Source: Allobosea sp. Leaf344 | Lineage (GTDB): Bacteria; Pseudomonadota; Alphaproteobacteria; Rhizobiales; Beijerinckiaceae | DNA: 64,000 bases | Direction: 5' to 3' | NCBI RefSeq assembly: GCF_001426225.1 | Contig: NZ_LMRT01000001.1 | Location: forward strand, 723,090-787,089 | Part shown: positions 31,907-42,783 of the stretch, piece by piece | Numbering within the stretch: position 1 is the first letter of the stretch | Layout of the letters: each line of letters starts with the position of its first letter | Notes under the pieces: generated by a model | Database searches by the model: none | The model's input: only the letters and a program-made list of their open reading frames with translations | What the model was told of the DNA's origin: nothing | Position numbers and translations under genes: made by a program

Positions 31907-32815
31907 ATGTCGAGCCAGCCCTCTCCGCCGCGCAAGCCGAGCTACACCGCCTTCGGGCTCAAGGCCGAGGCCGAGCCGCTGGAGCCGGGGCTGCATATCG
32001 TGGCGACGCCGATCGGCAATCTCCGCGACATCTCCTTCCGGGCGCTGGCGACGCTGGCCGCCGCCGACGCCGTGCTGGCGGAGGATACGCGGACCTCCAA
32101 GACGCTGCTGGCGCATTACGGCATTTCGACGCCGCTCTACCCCTATCACGAGCATAATGCCGCGCAGATGCGGCCCAAGATCCTGTCCAGGCTGCGCGAG
32201 GGCGGCAGGCTGGCGCTGATCTCGGACGCCGGCACGCCGCTCGTCTCCGACCCCGGCTACAAGCTGGTGGCGGATGTGGTGGCGGAAGGCCTGCCGGTGA
32301 CCGGGATACCCGGCCCCTCGGCCGTGCTGGCCGCGCTGGTGCTGGCGGGGCTGCCGACGGATCGCTTCTTCTTCGAAGGGTTTTTGCCACCGAAACCCGC
32401 CGCGAGACGGGCGCGGCTGACCGAACTCGCCGCCATCCCCGGCACGCTGGTCTTCTTCGAATCGCCGCGGCGCCTGGCGGAGATGCTGGCCGACGCCGCC
32501 TCCGTACTCGGCGCCCGTCCCGGCGCTGTGGCCCGCGAGCTCACGAAGTTTCACGAGAGCGTGCAGCGCGGGCCGCTTGCGACGCTCGCCGCCCATTATG
32601 CCGAGGATGAGGAGCCGCGTGGCGAGATCGTGGTGATCATCGGGCCGCCCGGCGCGGAAGAGCTGGCGCCGGCGGGGGATGTCGTCGATGCGCGGTTGCG
32701 CGCCGCTCTGGAGACGGTGTCGCTGAAGGAGGCGGTGGCCCAGGTCGCCGCCGAGACCGGGCAGCCGCGCCGCAAGATCTATGCGCGCGCGCTGGAGCTG
32801 ACGCGCGCACCATGA
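31907..32815 (+). CDS. rsmI: 16S rRNA 2'-O-ribose C1402 methyltransferase
   Basis: The 302-residue enzyme is a tetrapyrrole-methylase-fold RNA methyltransferase that modifies the ribose of C1402 in the ribosomal decoding site using S-adenosylmethionine. The family blocks are all present: LHIVATPIGNLRDIS, AEDTRTSKTLL, LISDAGTPLVSDPGY and FFESPRRL. The ATG at 31907 was preferred over a TTG three codons upstream. The stop overlaps the start of the yraN-like gene, so the two are coupled. The divergent LpoA-like gene completes a conserved neighbourhood. Confidence 0.95.
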   Translation: MSSQPSPPRKPSYTAFGLKAEAEPLEPGLHIVATPIGNLRDISFRALATLAAADAVLAEDTRTSKTLLAHYGISTPLYPYHEHNAAQMRPKILSRLREGGRLALISDAGTPLVSDPGYKLVADVVAEGLPVTGIPGPSAVLAALVLAGLPTDRFFFEGFLPPKPAARRARLTELAAIPGTLVFFESPRRLAEMLADAASVLGARPGAVARELTKFHESVQRGPLATLAAHYAEDEEPRGEIVVIIGPPGAEELAPAGDVVDARLRAALETVSLKEAVAQVAAETGQPRRKIYARALELTRAP

Positions 32816-33192
32816 CGGCCGGGGCTCGCAGCCGCCGCGCCAGGCGCTCCGGCACGGCCGGGCTGCAGGCGGAATGGCTGGCGCTGCTCTGGCTGTCGGC
32901 GAAGGGTTTTCGCCTGCTCGAGCGGCGCTTCGGCGGCAAGGGCGGCGAGATCGACCTGATCATGCGGCGCGGCCGCCTCGTCATCTTCGTCGAGGTCAAA
33001 CGCCGCAGCCGGATGGAGGATGCGCTCGCCGCGATCACCCCCGGCAAGCAGCGCTTCATCGCGGCGCGGGTGCGGCAATGGCTGGCGCGCAATCCCTGGG
33101 CCATGCAGCATGACCTCAGGATGGATGCGGTGTTCCTGGCGCCGCTGCGCCTGCCGCGCCATGTGCCGGACGTGTTCGCGCTGCCGATATAG
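32812..33192 (+). CDS. YraN/UPF0102 family endonuclease-like protein
   Basis: This 126-residue protein has the UPF0102 core, a restriction-endonuclease-like fold. [23 protein letters not shown] supplies the acidic and lysine residues (E, D and ExK) of a nuclease-type site. The basic N-terminus (SRRARRSGT) would suit nucleic-acid binding. It is coupled to rsmI by a four-base overlap and followed by gshB, the common arrangement for this family. Its cellular substrate is unknown, although a role in Holliday-junction or repair metabolism has been suggested for homologues. Confidence 0.9.
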   Translation: MTAGARSRRARRSGTAGLQAEWLALLWLSAKGFRLLERRFGGKGGEIDLIMRRGRLVIFVEVKRRSRMEDALAAITPGKQRFIAARVRQWLARNPWAMQHDLRMDAVFLAPLRLPRHVPDVFALPI

Positions 33193-33308
33193 GGGCCCGT
33201 GGACCGCAGCCAAGCGCTTCCGGCGCAGGCCTGGGAGGCGCCACGCCACTCTTGCGCGAGACGGCGACCTCAAGGGATAAGGACGCCCCCGTCGCAGGAG
33301 CGCCGCCC

Positions 33309-34247
33309 ATGTCCCTCACCGTTGCCGTCCAGATGGACCCGATCGAGCGCATCCGCATCGCGGGCGATTCGAGCTTCGCGATGATGCTGGAGGCGCAGGC
33401 CCGCGGGCATACGCTGTTCACCTACACCCCCGACAAGCTCTCGATGCGCGATGGCCGGGTGACCGCGGCGCTGAAGCCGACGGTGGTGCGGGACGTCGAA
33501 GGCGATCATGTCACCCTCGGCGCGGAGGAGCGCGTCGACCTCGCGACGATCGACGTGGTGCTGCTGCGGCAGGACCCGCCCTTCGACATGGGCTATGTCA
33601 CGACCACCCATCTTCTGGAGCGCATCCATCCGCGGACGCTGGTGGTCAACAACCCGGCCCATGTCCGCAACGCGCCGGAGAAGATCTTCGTCACCGAATT
33701 CCCGGACCTGATGCCGCAGACGCTGATCACCCGCGACAAGGCGGAGATCGAGGCGTTCCGCGACGAGTTCGGCGAGATCGTGATGAAGCCGCTCTACGGC
33801 AATGGCGGCGCCTCGGTGTTCAAGACCGGCAAGGAAGACCCGAATTTCGGCTCGCTCTTCGACCTGTTCTCCACCACCTTCAAGGAGCCCTGGGTGGTGC
33901 AGCGCTTCATGAAGGAGGTGTCGGAGGGCGACAAGCGGATCATCCTGGTGGATGGCCGAGCCGCCGGAGCCGTCAACCGCGTGCCAGCGGTCGGCGATAT
34001 CCGCGCCAACATGGTGCGCGGCGGCGCGGCGCGGCCGACCGATCTCTCGAAGCGGGAACTGGAAATCTGCGAGCGGATCGGCCCGTCGCTGAAGGAGCGC
34101 GGCCTGATCTTCGTCGGCATCGACGTGATCGCCGGCAACCTCACCGAGATCAACGTGACCTCCCCGACCGGCCTGCGCGCGATCAAGAAGCTCGGCGGCC
34201 CGGATCTGGCGGCGGAGCTGTGGGATGCGATCGAGGGGAAGAGGTAG
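33309..34247 (+). CDS. gshB: Glutathione synthase
   Basis: The 312-residue ATP-grasp enzyme joins gamma-glutamylcysteine and glycine to make glutathione. The N-terminus [27 protein letters not shown] and later [12 protein letters not shown] (ATP-binding loop), [16 protein letters not shown] and [12 protein letters not shown] are diagnostic. The length is that of the bacterial enzyme. The start ATG is set by the conserved N-terminus; a longer in-frame version would add 19 non-homologous residues. It follows the yraN-like gene after 116 bases. The heptamer-repeat hairpin just downstream may end its transcript. Confidence 0.95.
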   Translation: MSLTVAVQMDPIERIRIAGDSSFAMMLEAQARGHTLFTYTPDKLSMRDGRVTAALKPTVVRDVEGDHVTLGAEERVDLATIDVVLLRQDPPFDMGYVTTTHLLERIHPRTLVVNNPAHVRNAPEKIFVTEFPDLMPQTLITRDKAEIEAFRDEFGEIVMKPLYGNGGASVFKTGKEDPNFGSLFDLFSTTFKEPWVVQRFMKEVSEGDKRIILVDGRAAGAVNRVPAVGDIRANMVRGGAARPTDLSKRELEICERIGPSLKERGLIFVGIDVIAGNLTEINVTSPTGLRAIKKLGGPDLAAELWDAIEGKR

Positions 34248-34254
34248 GGTTGGG

Positions 34255-34340
34255 ATTAGGCAGTCGGCAGTAGGCAATAGGCAGTCGGGTTAGAGCCACA
34301 CCTACTGCCGACTGCCTAATTGCCGACTGCCTACTGCCTC
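34255..34340. repeat. Heptamer-repeat island A: inverted arrays of GGCAGTC/GGCAGTA units
   Basis: The left arm has tandem 7-base units GGCAGTC, GGCAGTA, GGCAATA and GGCAGTC. The right arm has the reverse complements of the same kinds of units. A perfect 20-base inverted repeat links 34255-34274 and 34301-34320 with a 26-base loop, and a further right-arm copy extends to about 34338. It lies between the convergent gshB and moeB genes, and its outer end provides the stop codon of moeB. It can act as a bidirectional terminator-like hairpin. The period-7 structure is not typical of ordinary terminators. Confidence 0.85.
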
Positions 34341-35110
34341 CCCTCCCCATTCAACCCATTCCCCGCATCCCACGCATAACGCAGCGTCTCGAAGCGCATC
34401 GTCATCGCGTCGACGAGCAGGAGCTTGCGGACCAGCGGTTCTCCGAAGCCGGTGACGGCGCGGATCACCTCCAGCGCCATCAGCGAGCCGAGAACCCCGG
34501 CGAGCGCGCCGAGCACGCCGGCTTCCGCGCAGGGCGCCACGGCGCCGGGCGGGGGCTCCTGGGGGAAGAGGCAGCGATAGGTCGGGTTCGGCCGGCCATC
34601 GGCGCCGGTCTCATGGGCGCGGATCGTGGTCAGCGACCCGTCGAAGCGGCCAAGCGCCGCCGTCACCAGCGGCTTGCGCTCCAGGAAACAGGCATCGGAG
34701 ACGGCGTAGCGCGTCGCGAAATTATCCGAGCCCTCGGCGACGACGTCGTAGAAGGCGATCAGCGCGCGCGCATTATGCGGATCGATGCGCGTGACATGCT
34801 CCTCCACCGCGACATGCGGGTTGAGCCGCTTGATGAAGCCCGCCGCGGCGACCGCCTTGCGCGCGCCGATATCGGCGCTGCCGTACAACGTCTGGCGCTG
34901 CAGATTGGAGAGCGAGACGACATCGTCGTCGACGATGCCGATATGGCCTATCCCGGCCGCCGCCAGATATTGCAGCAGCGGCGCGCCGAGCCCGCCCGCG
35001 CCGACGACCAGAACGCGGGCCCGCTTCAGCGCCTGCTGGCCGGGCCCGCCGATCTCCGGCAGCACGAGGTGCCGCGCATAGCGTTCGATCTCGTCGGCGT
35101 TGAGGCTCAT
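34331..35110 (-). CDS. moeB: MoeB/ThiF/HesA-family adenylyltransferase
   Basis: The 259-residue enzyme is an E1-like protein that adenylates the C-terminal glycine of a small sulfur carrier such as MoaD or ThiS. The nucleotide loop is VVGAGGLGAPLLQYLAAAG (GAGGLG 37-42). IVDDDVVSLSNLQRQ and EGSDNFATRY supply the usual Arg and Asp, and CAEAGVLGALAGVLG is the late hallmark. The zinc-binding C-terminal CxxC pair of E. coli MoeB is not visible. The start ATG is set by SLNADEIERYARH. The last residues (EGRQ) and the TAG stop are made by a heptamer repeat, so the C-terminus may have been remodelled by that element. Confidence 0.9.
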   Translation of the reverse strand: MSLNADEIERYARHLVLPEIGGPGQQALKRARVLVVGAGGLGAPLLQYLAAAGIGHIGIVDDDVVSLSNLQRQTLYGSADIGARKAVAAAGFIKRLNPHVAVEEHVTRIDPHNARALIAFYDVVAEGSDNFATRYAVSDACFLERKPLVTAALGRFDGSLTTIRAHETGADGRPNPTYRCLFPQEPPPGAVAPCAEAGVLGALAGVLGSLMALEVIRAVTGFGEPLVRKLLLVDAMTMRFETLRYAWDAGNGLNGEGRQ

Positions 35111-35232
35111 CCCGCAGATGTAGGCCCATCCCGGGACGCGATCAATCACAGCCGGCTGCCCCGGACGCTCAGGAACCGGGTGTCGGCACCGATGCCGGCC
35201 TGCGATCCCCTGCTTCCCTCAATCAGGACAGG

Positions 35233-36012
35233 ATGGATGACATGGATATGCTCAGCGGCAAGGTCGCGATCATCACGGGCGCCAGCTCCGGCATCGGCCG
35301 GGCGGCTGCGCTGCTCTTCGCCGGCGAAAGCGCGAGGCTCGTCGTCACCGGGCGCCGGCAGACCGAGCTCGACCGGCTGCTTGGCGAGATCGAGAGCGCC
35401 GGAGGCGAGGCCGTGGCCCTGGCCGGCGACATTCGCGACGAGGCGCTGGCGCAGGCGCTGGTCGCGACGGCGCTGGCGCGGTTCGGCGGTCTCGACATCG
35501 GCTTCAACAATGCCGGCATCGTCGGCCCGCTCGCGCCCTGCGCCGATTACAGCCTCGCCGATTGGCGCGATCTGCTGGACACCAATCTGACCAGCGCGTT
35601 TCTCGGCGCCAAGCATCAGATCCCGGCGCTGCGGGCGCGGGGCGGCGGGTCCCTGCTGTTCACCGCGAGCTTCGTCGGCCATACTGCGGGGCTTGCCGGC
35701 ATGAGCGCCTATGCCGCGAGCAAGGCGGGGCAGATCGGGCTGGTGAAGGCGCTGGCGGCGGAGCTCGGCGGCGAGGGCATCCGGGTCAATGCCCTGCTGC
35801 CCGGCGGCACCGACACCCCGGCCAGCCTCACCAACGCGGCCGATGCGCCGCCGGAGACCCTGGCCTTCATCGAGAGCATCCATGCCCTGAAGCGGATGGC
35901 ACGGCCCGAGGAGATCGCGCGGGCGGCCCTGTTCCTGGCCTCCGACCAGGCGAGCTTCGTGACCGGGAGCGCCTTCCTGGCCGATGGCGGCGTCTCGATC
36001 CAGCGGGGGTGA
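35233..36012 (+). CDS. Short-chain dehydrogenase/reductase
   Basis: The 259-residue protein is a classical SDR: cofactor motif TGASSGIG (15-22), NNAG (about 92-95), and a catalytic Tyr160 and Lys164 in SAYAASKAG with Ser146 upstream. RVNALLPGGTDTP and the C-terminal ASFVTGSAFLADGG complete the family pattern. The Arg-Arg after the second strand (TGRRQTE) favours NADP(H). Several in-frame ATGs lie close together at the start, and the first, at 35233, has AGGA upstream. It is a single gene between moeB and the nucleoside operon, and its substrate cannot be told from sequence. Confidence 0.88.
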   Translation: MDDMDMLSGKVAIITGASSGIGRAAALLFAGESARLVVTGRRQTELDRLLGEIESAGGEAVALAGDIRDEALAQALVATALARFGGLDIGFNNAGIVGPLAPCADYSLADWRDLLDTNLTSAFLGAKHQIPALRARGGGSLLFTASFVGHTAGLAGMSAYAASKAGQIGLVKALAAELGGEGIRVNALLPGGTDTPASLTNAADAPPETLAFIESIHALKRMARPEEIARAALFLASDQASFVTGSAFLADGGVSIQRG

Positions 36013-36124
36013 GGCAAAGGGCGCGGCATCCGGACCGTAAGCCGGCTTGGCCGCGCCCTGAAGCCATGTCATCGTGTTCGGCAGAGGGGCGCGAGAACAG
36101 CCTCGACCAGACAGGGGATCGTCA

Positions 36125-37126
36125 ATGCGTATCGGATCGCTCGCGCTGGCCTTGGCCGGCGTCGCAGTCTCGGCCATGGCCGCGATGGCGCAAACTGCAC
36201 TGAAGCCCGCCATCGTCTACGACAAGGGCGGCAAATTCGACAAATCCTTCAATGAGGGGGTGTTCGCAGGGGCGGAGAAGTTCAAGGCCGAGACCGGCGT
36301 CGAGTTCCGGGATTTCGAGCCGAACAACGATGCGCAGATCGAGCAGGCGCTGCGCCGTTTCGCGCGGGACGGCCATTCCCCGATCATCGCGGTCGGCTTC
36401 AGCCAGGCGACGGCGCTGCAGAAGGTCGCGGCGGAATTCCCGGCGCTGAAGTTCACGCTGATCGACATGGTGGTGGACCTGCCCAATGTGCAGTCCGTGC
36501 TGTTCAAGGAGCATGAGGGCTCCTATCTCGTCGGGCTGCTGGCGGGCCTCGCCTCGAAGAGCGGCAAGGTCGGCTTCGTCGGCGGCATGGACATCCCCTT
36601 GATCCGGAAATTCGCCTGCGGCTATGTGCAGGGGGTGAAGGCGGCGAGGAGCGACGCCGAGATCTTCCAGAACATGACGGGATCGACGCCGGCCGCCTGG
36701 AACGACCCGGTCAAGGGCGGGGAACTGGCGAAGTCGCAGATCGACCGCGGGGCCGACGTGATCTACCACGCCGCCGGCGGCACCGGCATCGGCGTGCTGC
36801 GCGCCGCGGCGGATGCAGGCAAGCTCGGCATCGGCGTCGATTCCAACCAGAACGCCCTGCAGCCCGGCAAGGTGCTGACCTCGATGCTGAAGCGCGTCGA
36901 CGTCGCGACCTACAGCTCCTTCAAGGCCGCCCAGGCCGGCAATTGGAAGCCCGGTATCTCGGTGCTGGGCCTGAAGGAGGACGGCGTCGGCTGGGCCCAG
37001 GACGACAACAACAAGGCGCTGATCACGCCCGAGATGAAGGCGGCGGCGGACAAGGCGCGGGCCGACATCATCAGCGGCACCATCAAGGTGCACGACTACA
37101 TGTCCGATCAGAAATGCACGCTCTGA
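36125..37126 (+). CDS. BMP-family (nucleoside-type) ABC transporter substrate-binding protein
   Basis: The 333-residue periplasmic protein has a signal peptide ending near AMA/Q and a BMP/PnrA-like fold: KPAIVYDKGGKFDKSFNEG, the conserved Asp-containing opening, then GFVGGMDIPLIRKFACGY and VDSNQNALQPGKVLTSMLKR. This family binds purine and pyrimidine nucleosides (PnrA, BmpA). The operon downstream, with nucleoside transporter and salvage genes, strongly supports that role. The start ATG is the one directly before the signal peptide. It is the first gene of a ten-gene unit. Confidence 0.92.
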   Translation: MRIGSLALALAGVAVSAMAAMAQTALKPAIVYDKGGKFDKSFNEGVFAGAEKFKAETGVEFRDFEPNNDAQIEQALRRFARDGHSPIIAVGFSQATALQKVAAEFPALKFTLIDMVVDLPNVQSVLFKEHEGSYLVGLLAGLASKSGKVGFVGGMDIPLIRKFACGYVQGVKAARSDAEIFQNMTGSTPAAWNDPVKGGELAKSQIDRGADVIYHAAGGTGIGVLRAAADAGKLGIGVDSNQNALQPGKVLTSMLKRVDVATYSSFKAAQAGNWKPGISVLGLKEDGVGWAQDDNNKALITPEMKAAADKARADIISGTIKVHDYMSDQKCTL

Positions 37127-37148
37127 CGCGCGATCGGCGGCATAGGCG

Positions 37149-37882
37149 GTGAAGATCACGATTCTCGGCTCGGGCGATGCCTTCGGCACCGGCGGGCGCT
37201 TCAACACCTGTCTCCATGTCGAGACGGCGGAGGGGCGCCTGCTGCTCGATTGCGGCTCCTCCAGCATGGTCGCGCTGAACCGGGCCGGCATCGCGCGCAA
37301 TACGCTCTCGACCCTGCTCTTCACCCATTTCCACGGCGATCATTTCGGCGCGCTGCCGGCCTTTCTGCTGGATGCGCAATTCGTCTCGCGCCGGAAGGAC
37401 GAGCTGCTGATCGCCGGGCCGGAAGGGGTCGAGCAGCGGACGATGCAGGCGCTGGAGACCGATTTCCCCGGCGCGTCCGGCAATGCCTGGCGCTTTCCGA
37501 TCCGCTTCCTCGAGGTGACGCCGGAGCGGCCGGCCGTGCTGGCCGGATGCGGCGTCACGGCCTTCCCGATGGTGCATGACGCACGCGCCGGCCCGTGCCA
37601 GGGCTACCGGCTGGAAGCCGGCGGCAAGATCTTCGCCTTCTCCGGCGACACCGCCTGGACGCCGGCGCTGGTGCCGCTGGCGGCAGGCGCCGACGCGCTG
37701 CTGGTCGAATGCTATTCCTGGAACACCAGCCTCGCCAATCATCTCGATTACGCGACGCTGGCGGCGCAGCGCGCGCAGCTAGGCAGCCGGCGCATCATCC
37801 TGACGCATATGGGGGCAACGATGCTCGCCCATGAGGAGGAGCTGCCGGAGGAGCGCGCCTTCGACGGCATGGTGCTCGCCTT

Positions 37883-37886
<4 letters not shown>
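37149..37886 (+). CDS. MBL-fold metallo-hydrolase in the nucleoside operon
   Basis: The 245-residue cytoplasmic protein has the metallo-beta-lactamase fold with the motif HFHGDH (H60, H62, D64, H65). Further ligands are likely in MVHDARAG, FSGDTAW (Asp) and LTHMGATM (His). It is most like RNase Z/AtsA-type hydrolases (MKITILGSGDAFGTGGR at the N-terminus). It starts at GTG 22 bases after the binding-protein gene and overlaps the ATPase start. Its presence inside a transporter operon suggests action on the imported nucleoside derivative or a cyclic nucleotide, but the substrate is not known. Confidence 0.85.
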
Positions 37887-39417
<1,531 letters not shown>

Positions 39418-39421
<4 letters not shown>

Positions 39422-40518
39422 GCGCGGCGCCGGTCGAGCTGCCGGTCTGGGCCGATGCGGGGCTGGTTCCGCTGGTCTCGGTCACGGCGGCGCTGCTCGT
39501 GGCCGGGCTAGTCGTGATCGGCATCGGCGAAAACCCGCTGGAGGCGACGGCGCTGCTGCTGCGCGGCGCGCTGGGCAGCGGCGAGGCGATCGGCTTCACG
39601 CTGTATTACGCCACGAATTTCATCTTCACCGGGCTCGCCGTCGCCGTCGCCTATCATGCCGGGCTGTTCAATATCGGCGGCGAGGGCCAGGCGACGCTGG
39701 CCGGCATCGGCGCGGCTCTGGCCTGCCTCTGGCTGGCGCCCCTGCCGGGGCTGCTCCTGGTGCCGCTCGCGATCCTCGCCGCGGCGGCGGGCGGCGCGGC
39801 CTGGGCGCTGATCCCGGGCTGGCTGCAGGCGACGCGCGGCAGCCATGTCGTGATCACCACCATCATGTTCAACTTCATCGCCGCGACGCTGATCGTCTAT
39901 CTCCTGGTCGAGCTGATCGGGAATCCGGGCTCGATGCAGCCGGAGACCCGCGAATTCGCGCCCCATGCGGTGCTGACGCCGATGCACCGGCTGCTCGCCC
40001 CGCTCGGCCTCGTCCTCCCCGCGACGCCGCTGAACAGCGCCTTCCTGCTCGCTCTGGCGTCGCTCTGTGGAGTCTGGCTGCTGATCTTCCGCTCGCGGCT
40101 CGGCTTCGCCATCCGCACGCTCGGCGCCAATCCGCGCGCCGCATCCTATGCCGGGCTGTCGGTGTCGCGCCTGACCATGGTGGCGATGGCGGTGTCCGGG
40201 GCGCTGGCCGGCGGGCTGGCGGTCAACGAGGTGATGGGGGTGCAGCACAGGCTGCTGCTCGATTTCACGGCCGGCTACGGCTTTGTCGGCATCGCGGTCG
40301 CGCTGATGGGCCGGGGCCATCCGGTCGGCGTGGCCCTGGCGGCGCTGCTCTTCGGCATCCTCTATCAGGGCGGGGCGGAGCTCGCCTTCGACAAGCCGAG
40401 CATCACGCGCGACATGGTGGTGGTCATCGGCGGCGTCATCATCCTGTTCGCGGGGGCGCTGGACGGCCTGTTCCGCCGGCTGGTGGCGGCGGGCCTCGGC
40501 ATCGGACGGGCGCCGTGA
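39418..40518 (+). CDS. Nucleoside-type ABC transporter permease 1 (YufP-like)
   Basis: This 366-residue membrane protein has about eight to ten helices and belongs to the BPD_transp_2 (branched-chain/ribose/BMP) permeases. TLYYATNFIFTGLAVAVAYHAGLFNIGGEGQ is the conserved loop of the longer BMP permease, and VALMGRGHPVGVALAALLFG is a late motif. Translation begins at a GTG overlapping the ATPase stop; the alternative frame upstream is not protein-like. Its stop overlaps the start of the second permease, so the two subunits are made together. Confidence 0.92.
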
Positions 40519-41492
40519 TGGATTGGGCGCAGACCCTGGCCGTGATCCTGGATTCGACGATCCGGCTGTCGGTGCCGCTGCTCTGCGCGGCTTTGGCGGG
40601 GCTGTGGTCGGAGCGCTCCGGCGTCGTCGATATCGGGCTGGAGGGCAAGATGCTGATGGCCGCCTTCGCCTCCGCCGTGATCGCCCATCAGAGCGGTTCG
40701 GCCTGGACCGGGCTCGGCGCCGGCATCCTGGCGGCGGTGGCTCTGTCCCTGGTCCATGGCTTCGCCGCCATCACCTGGCGCGGCAACCAGATCGTCTCCG
40801 GCGTCGCCATCAACATGCTGGCCGCGGGGCTCACCATCATCCTCGGCAATGCCTGGTTCGGCCAGGGCGGGCGCACCCCCTCGCTGGAGGGCGAGGCGCG
40901 CTTCGCCGATCTCGCTTTGCCTTTCGCCGCCTGGGCGCGCGAGACGGTGCCGGTGCTGGGCCCGCTCTATGCCGAGATGGTCTCCGGCCATGCCGCCCCG
41001 GTCTACCTCGCCTTCGCCGCCGTTCCGGCCACCGCGCTAGTCTTGCGGCACACCCGCTTCGGGCTGCGGCTGCGGGCGGTCGGCGAGAACCCGGCGGCGG
41101 TCGACACGGCTGGCGTGTCCGTGGCGGGGCTGCGCTACGGCGCGGTGATCATCTGTGGCGTGCTCTGCGGGCTGGGCGGCAGCTATCTCGCCGTCTCGCA
41201 ATCGGCAGGTTTCCTGCCGCATATGACCGCTGGCAAGGGCTTCATCGCGCTGGCGGCGGTGATCTTCGCGAATTGGCGGCCCGTGCCCGTGCTGCTGGCC
41301 TGCCTGCTGTTCGGCCTGCTCGATGCCGTCGCGATCCGGCTGCAGGGCGTCAGCCTGCCCGGCATCGGCCTGGTGCCGGTGCAGGCGATCCAGGCCCTGC
41401 CCTATCTGATGACGGTGATCCTGCTCGCCGGCTTCATCGGCAGGGCGACGCCGCCCAGGGCCTCCGGCCTGCCCTATGTGAAGGAGCGCTGA
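40518..41492 (+). CDS. Nucleoside-type ABC transporter permease 2 (YufQ-like)
   Basis: The 324-residue protein is the partner permease. DSTIRLSVPLLCAALAGLWSERSGVVDIGLEGKMLM is the family signature (NIGLEG-type loop), and further helices include GKGFIALAAVIFANWRPVPVLLACLLFGLL. An in-frame GTG lies one codon before the ATG, but the ATG gives the usual N-terminus and overlaps the previous stop as TGATG. It completes an importer of one binding protein, one double ATPase and two permeases. The next gene, a cytidine deaminase, starts two bases after its stop. Confidence 0.92.
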   Translation: MDWAQTLAVILDSTIRLSVPLLCAALAGLWSERSGVVDIGLEGKMLMAAFASAVIAHQSGSAWTGLGAGILAAVALSLVHGFAAITWRGNQIVSGVAINMLAAGLTIILGNAWFGQGGRTPSLEGEARFADLALPFAAWARETVPVLGPLYAEMVSGHAAPVYLAFAAVPATALVLRHTRFGLRLRAVGENPAAVDTAGVSVAGLRYGAVIICGVLCGLGGSYLAVSQSAGFLPHMTAGKGFIALAAVIFANWRPVPVLLACLLFGLLDAVAIRLQGVSLPGIGLVPVQAIQALPYLMTVILLAGFIGRATPPRASGLPYVKER

Positions 41493-41494
41493 GC

Positions 41495-41905
41495 GTGACC
41501 GCTTTGCCCGATTTCGATGCGCTGTTTTCCGCCGCGGCGCGCGTGCAGCCGCGTGCCTACGCGCCGTATTCGCGCTTCCGGGTCGGCGCCGCGCTCATGG
41601 CCGATGACGGTGCGATCTATGCCGGATGCAATGTCGAGAACGCCGCCTATCCCGTCGGCAGCTGCGCCGAGGCGGGCGCGATCTCGGCGATGATCGCCGG
41701 TGGCGGGCGCAGCATCCGGGCCCTGCTCGTCCTCGGCGAAGGCGAGGCGCTGGTGACGCCCTGCGGCGCCTGCCGCCAGCGCATCCGGGAATTCGCCGCG
41801 CCGGAGACGCCCGTGGCGATCGCCGGCCCGGAGGGCATTCGCGCGTGGTTTTCTCTGGAGGCGCTGTTGCCAGCGTCCTTCGGACCAGACAATTTGCCCG
41901 GGTGA
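41495..41905 (+). CDS. cdd: Cytidine deaminase
   Basis: The 136-residue enzyme deaminates cytidine and deoxycytidine to uridine and deoxyuridine. The zinc and catalytic residues are clear: Cys57 and Glu59 in VGSCAEAGA, Cys90 and Cys93 in TPCGACRQ. The substrate loop is GCNVENAAY. It is the short, tetrameric type. It starts at a GTG two bases after the permease stop, so it is in the same operon as the nucleoside importer. Its product would feed the phosphorolysis enzymes encoded downstream. Confidence 0.93.
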   Translation: MTALPDFDALFSAAARVQPRAYAPYSRFRVGAALMADDGAIYAGCNVENAAYPVGSCAEAGAISAMIAGGGRSIRALLVLGEGEALVTPCGACRQRIREFAAPETPVAIAGPEGIRAWFSLEALLPASFGPDNLPG

Positions 41906-41964
41906 GGCGCAGGCGGCGGCAGGGCGTCGGCGCCCTTCGAGGCTGAAGGCGCGGCAGGGGATCG

Positions 41965-42783
41965 ATGGATACGGCATTTTCGCTTGCAGCCGCCGCTCTG
42001 CAGGATCGCGGCATCAGCGGGCCGTTGGACTGCGCGATCGTGCTCGGCACCGGGCTCGGCCGCATCGCCGACGAGGTCGAGAACCCGGTCTTCGTGCCCT
42101 ATTCCGAGATTCCGGGCTTCCCGCCGGGGGGCGTCTCCGGCCATGCCCGCCAGCTCTGCCATGGCACGCTGCACGGCCGGAGGACCCTGATCTTCCAGGG
42201 AAGGGCGCATTATTACGAGGGCGGCGATGCCGGCGTCATGCGCGTGCCGATCGGGCTGCTCACGGCGCTGGGCTCGCCGCCGCTGATCCTCACCAACGCC
42301 GCCGGTTCGCTGGTCCCCGAGATGAAGCCCGGGACGCTGGCGCTGATCAGCGACCACATCAACCTGAACGGGCCCAATCCGCTGGTCGGCGAGGAGGGCG
42401 ATGCCCGGTTCGTACCGATGGTCGACGCCTATGACCCGATCCTGCGCGCCAGGCTGAAGACGGCGGCGACACGCTGCGGCGCGGTGATGGGCGAAGGCGT
42501 CTATATGTGGTTTTCGGGGCCGAGCTTCGAAACCCCGGCGGAAATCCGCATGGCCAGGCTCCTGGGCGCCGATCTCGTCGGGATGTCGACCGTGCCGGAG
42601 GTGATCCTGGCGCGCCGCTACGGGCTGCGCGTCGCGGCCCTTTCGGTGATCACCAATATGGGCGCCGGCCTGCATGGCGGCGCGCCCCACCATGCCGAGA
42701 CGCGCGATGTCGCGGGTCTCGCTACCAGCGTGCTGCGCCATGTGCTGCGCGGCTTCCTGAGCGAGTTGCACGCCGATGGCTGA
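41965..42783 (+). CDS. Purine nucleoside phosphorylase (trimeric, PNP/MTAP class)
   Basis: The 272-residue enzyme splits purine nucleosides with phosphate into a free base and (deoxy)ribose-1-phosphate. The sequence is the class II trimeric type: IVLGTGLGRIADEVE (phosphate loop), GRAHYYEGGDAGVM, LTNAAGSLVPEMKPG, and MWFSGPSFETPAEIRMARLLGADLVGMSTVPE. The late VITNMGAG fits purine binding. Its stop overlaps the start of deoC. With thymidine phosphorylase and cytidine deaminase it covers both purine and pyrimidine nucleosides. Confidence 0.93.
   Translation: MDTAFSLAAAALQDRGISGPLDCAIVLGTGLGRIADEVENPVFVPYSEIPGFPPGGVSGHARQLCHGTLHGRRTLIFQGRAHYYEGGDAGVMRVPIGLLTALGSPPLILTNAAGSLVPEMKPGTLALISDHINLNGPNPLVGEEGDARFVPMVDAYDPILRARLKTAATRCGAVMGEGVYMWFSGPSFETPAEIRMARLLGADLVGMSTVPEVILARRYGLRVAALSVITNMGAGLHGGAPHHAETRDVAGLATSVLRHVLRGFLSELHADG

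Noticed and set aside
34255-34340. A CRISPR-like array
   Set aside because: The repeat period is 7 bases without spacers and the arms are inverted, so it is not a CRISPR array; no cas genes are present.
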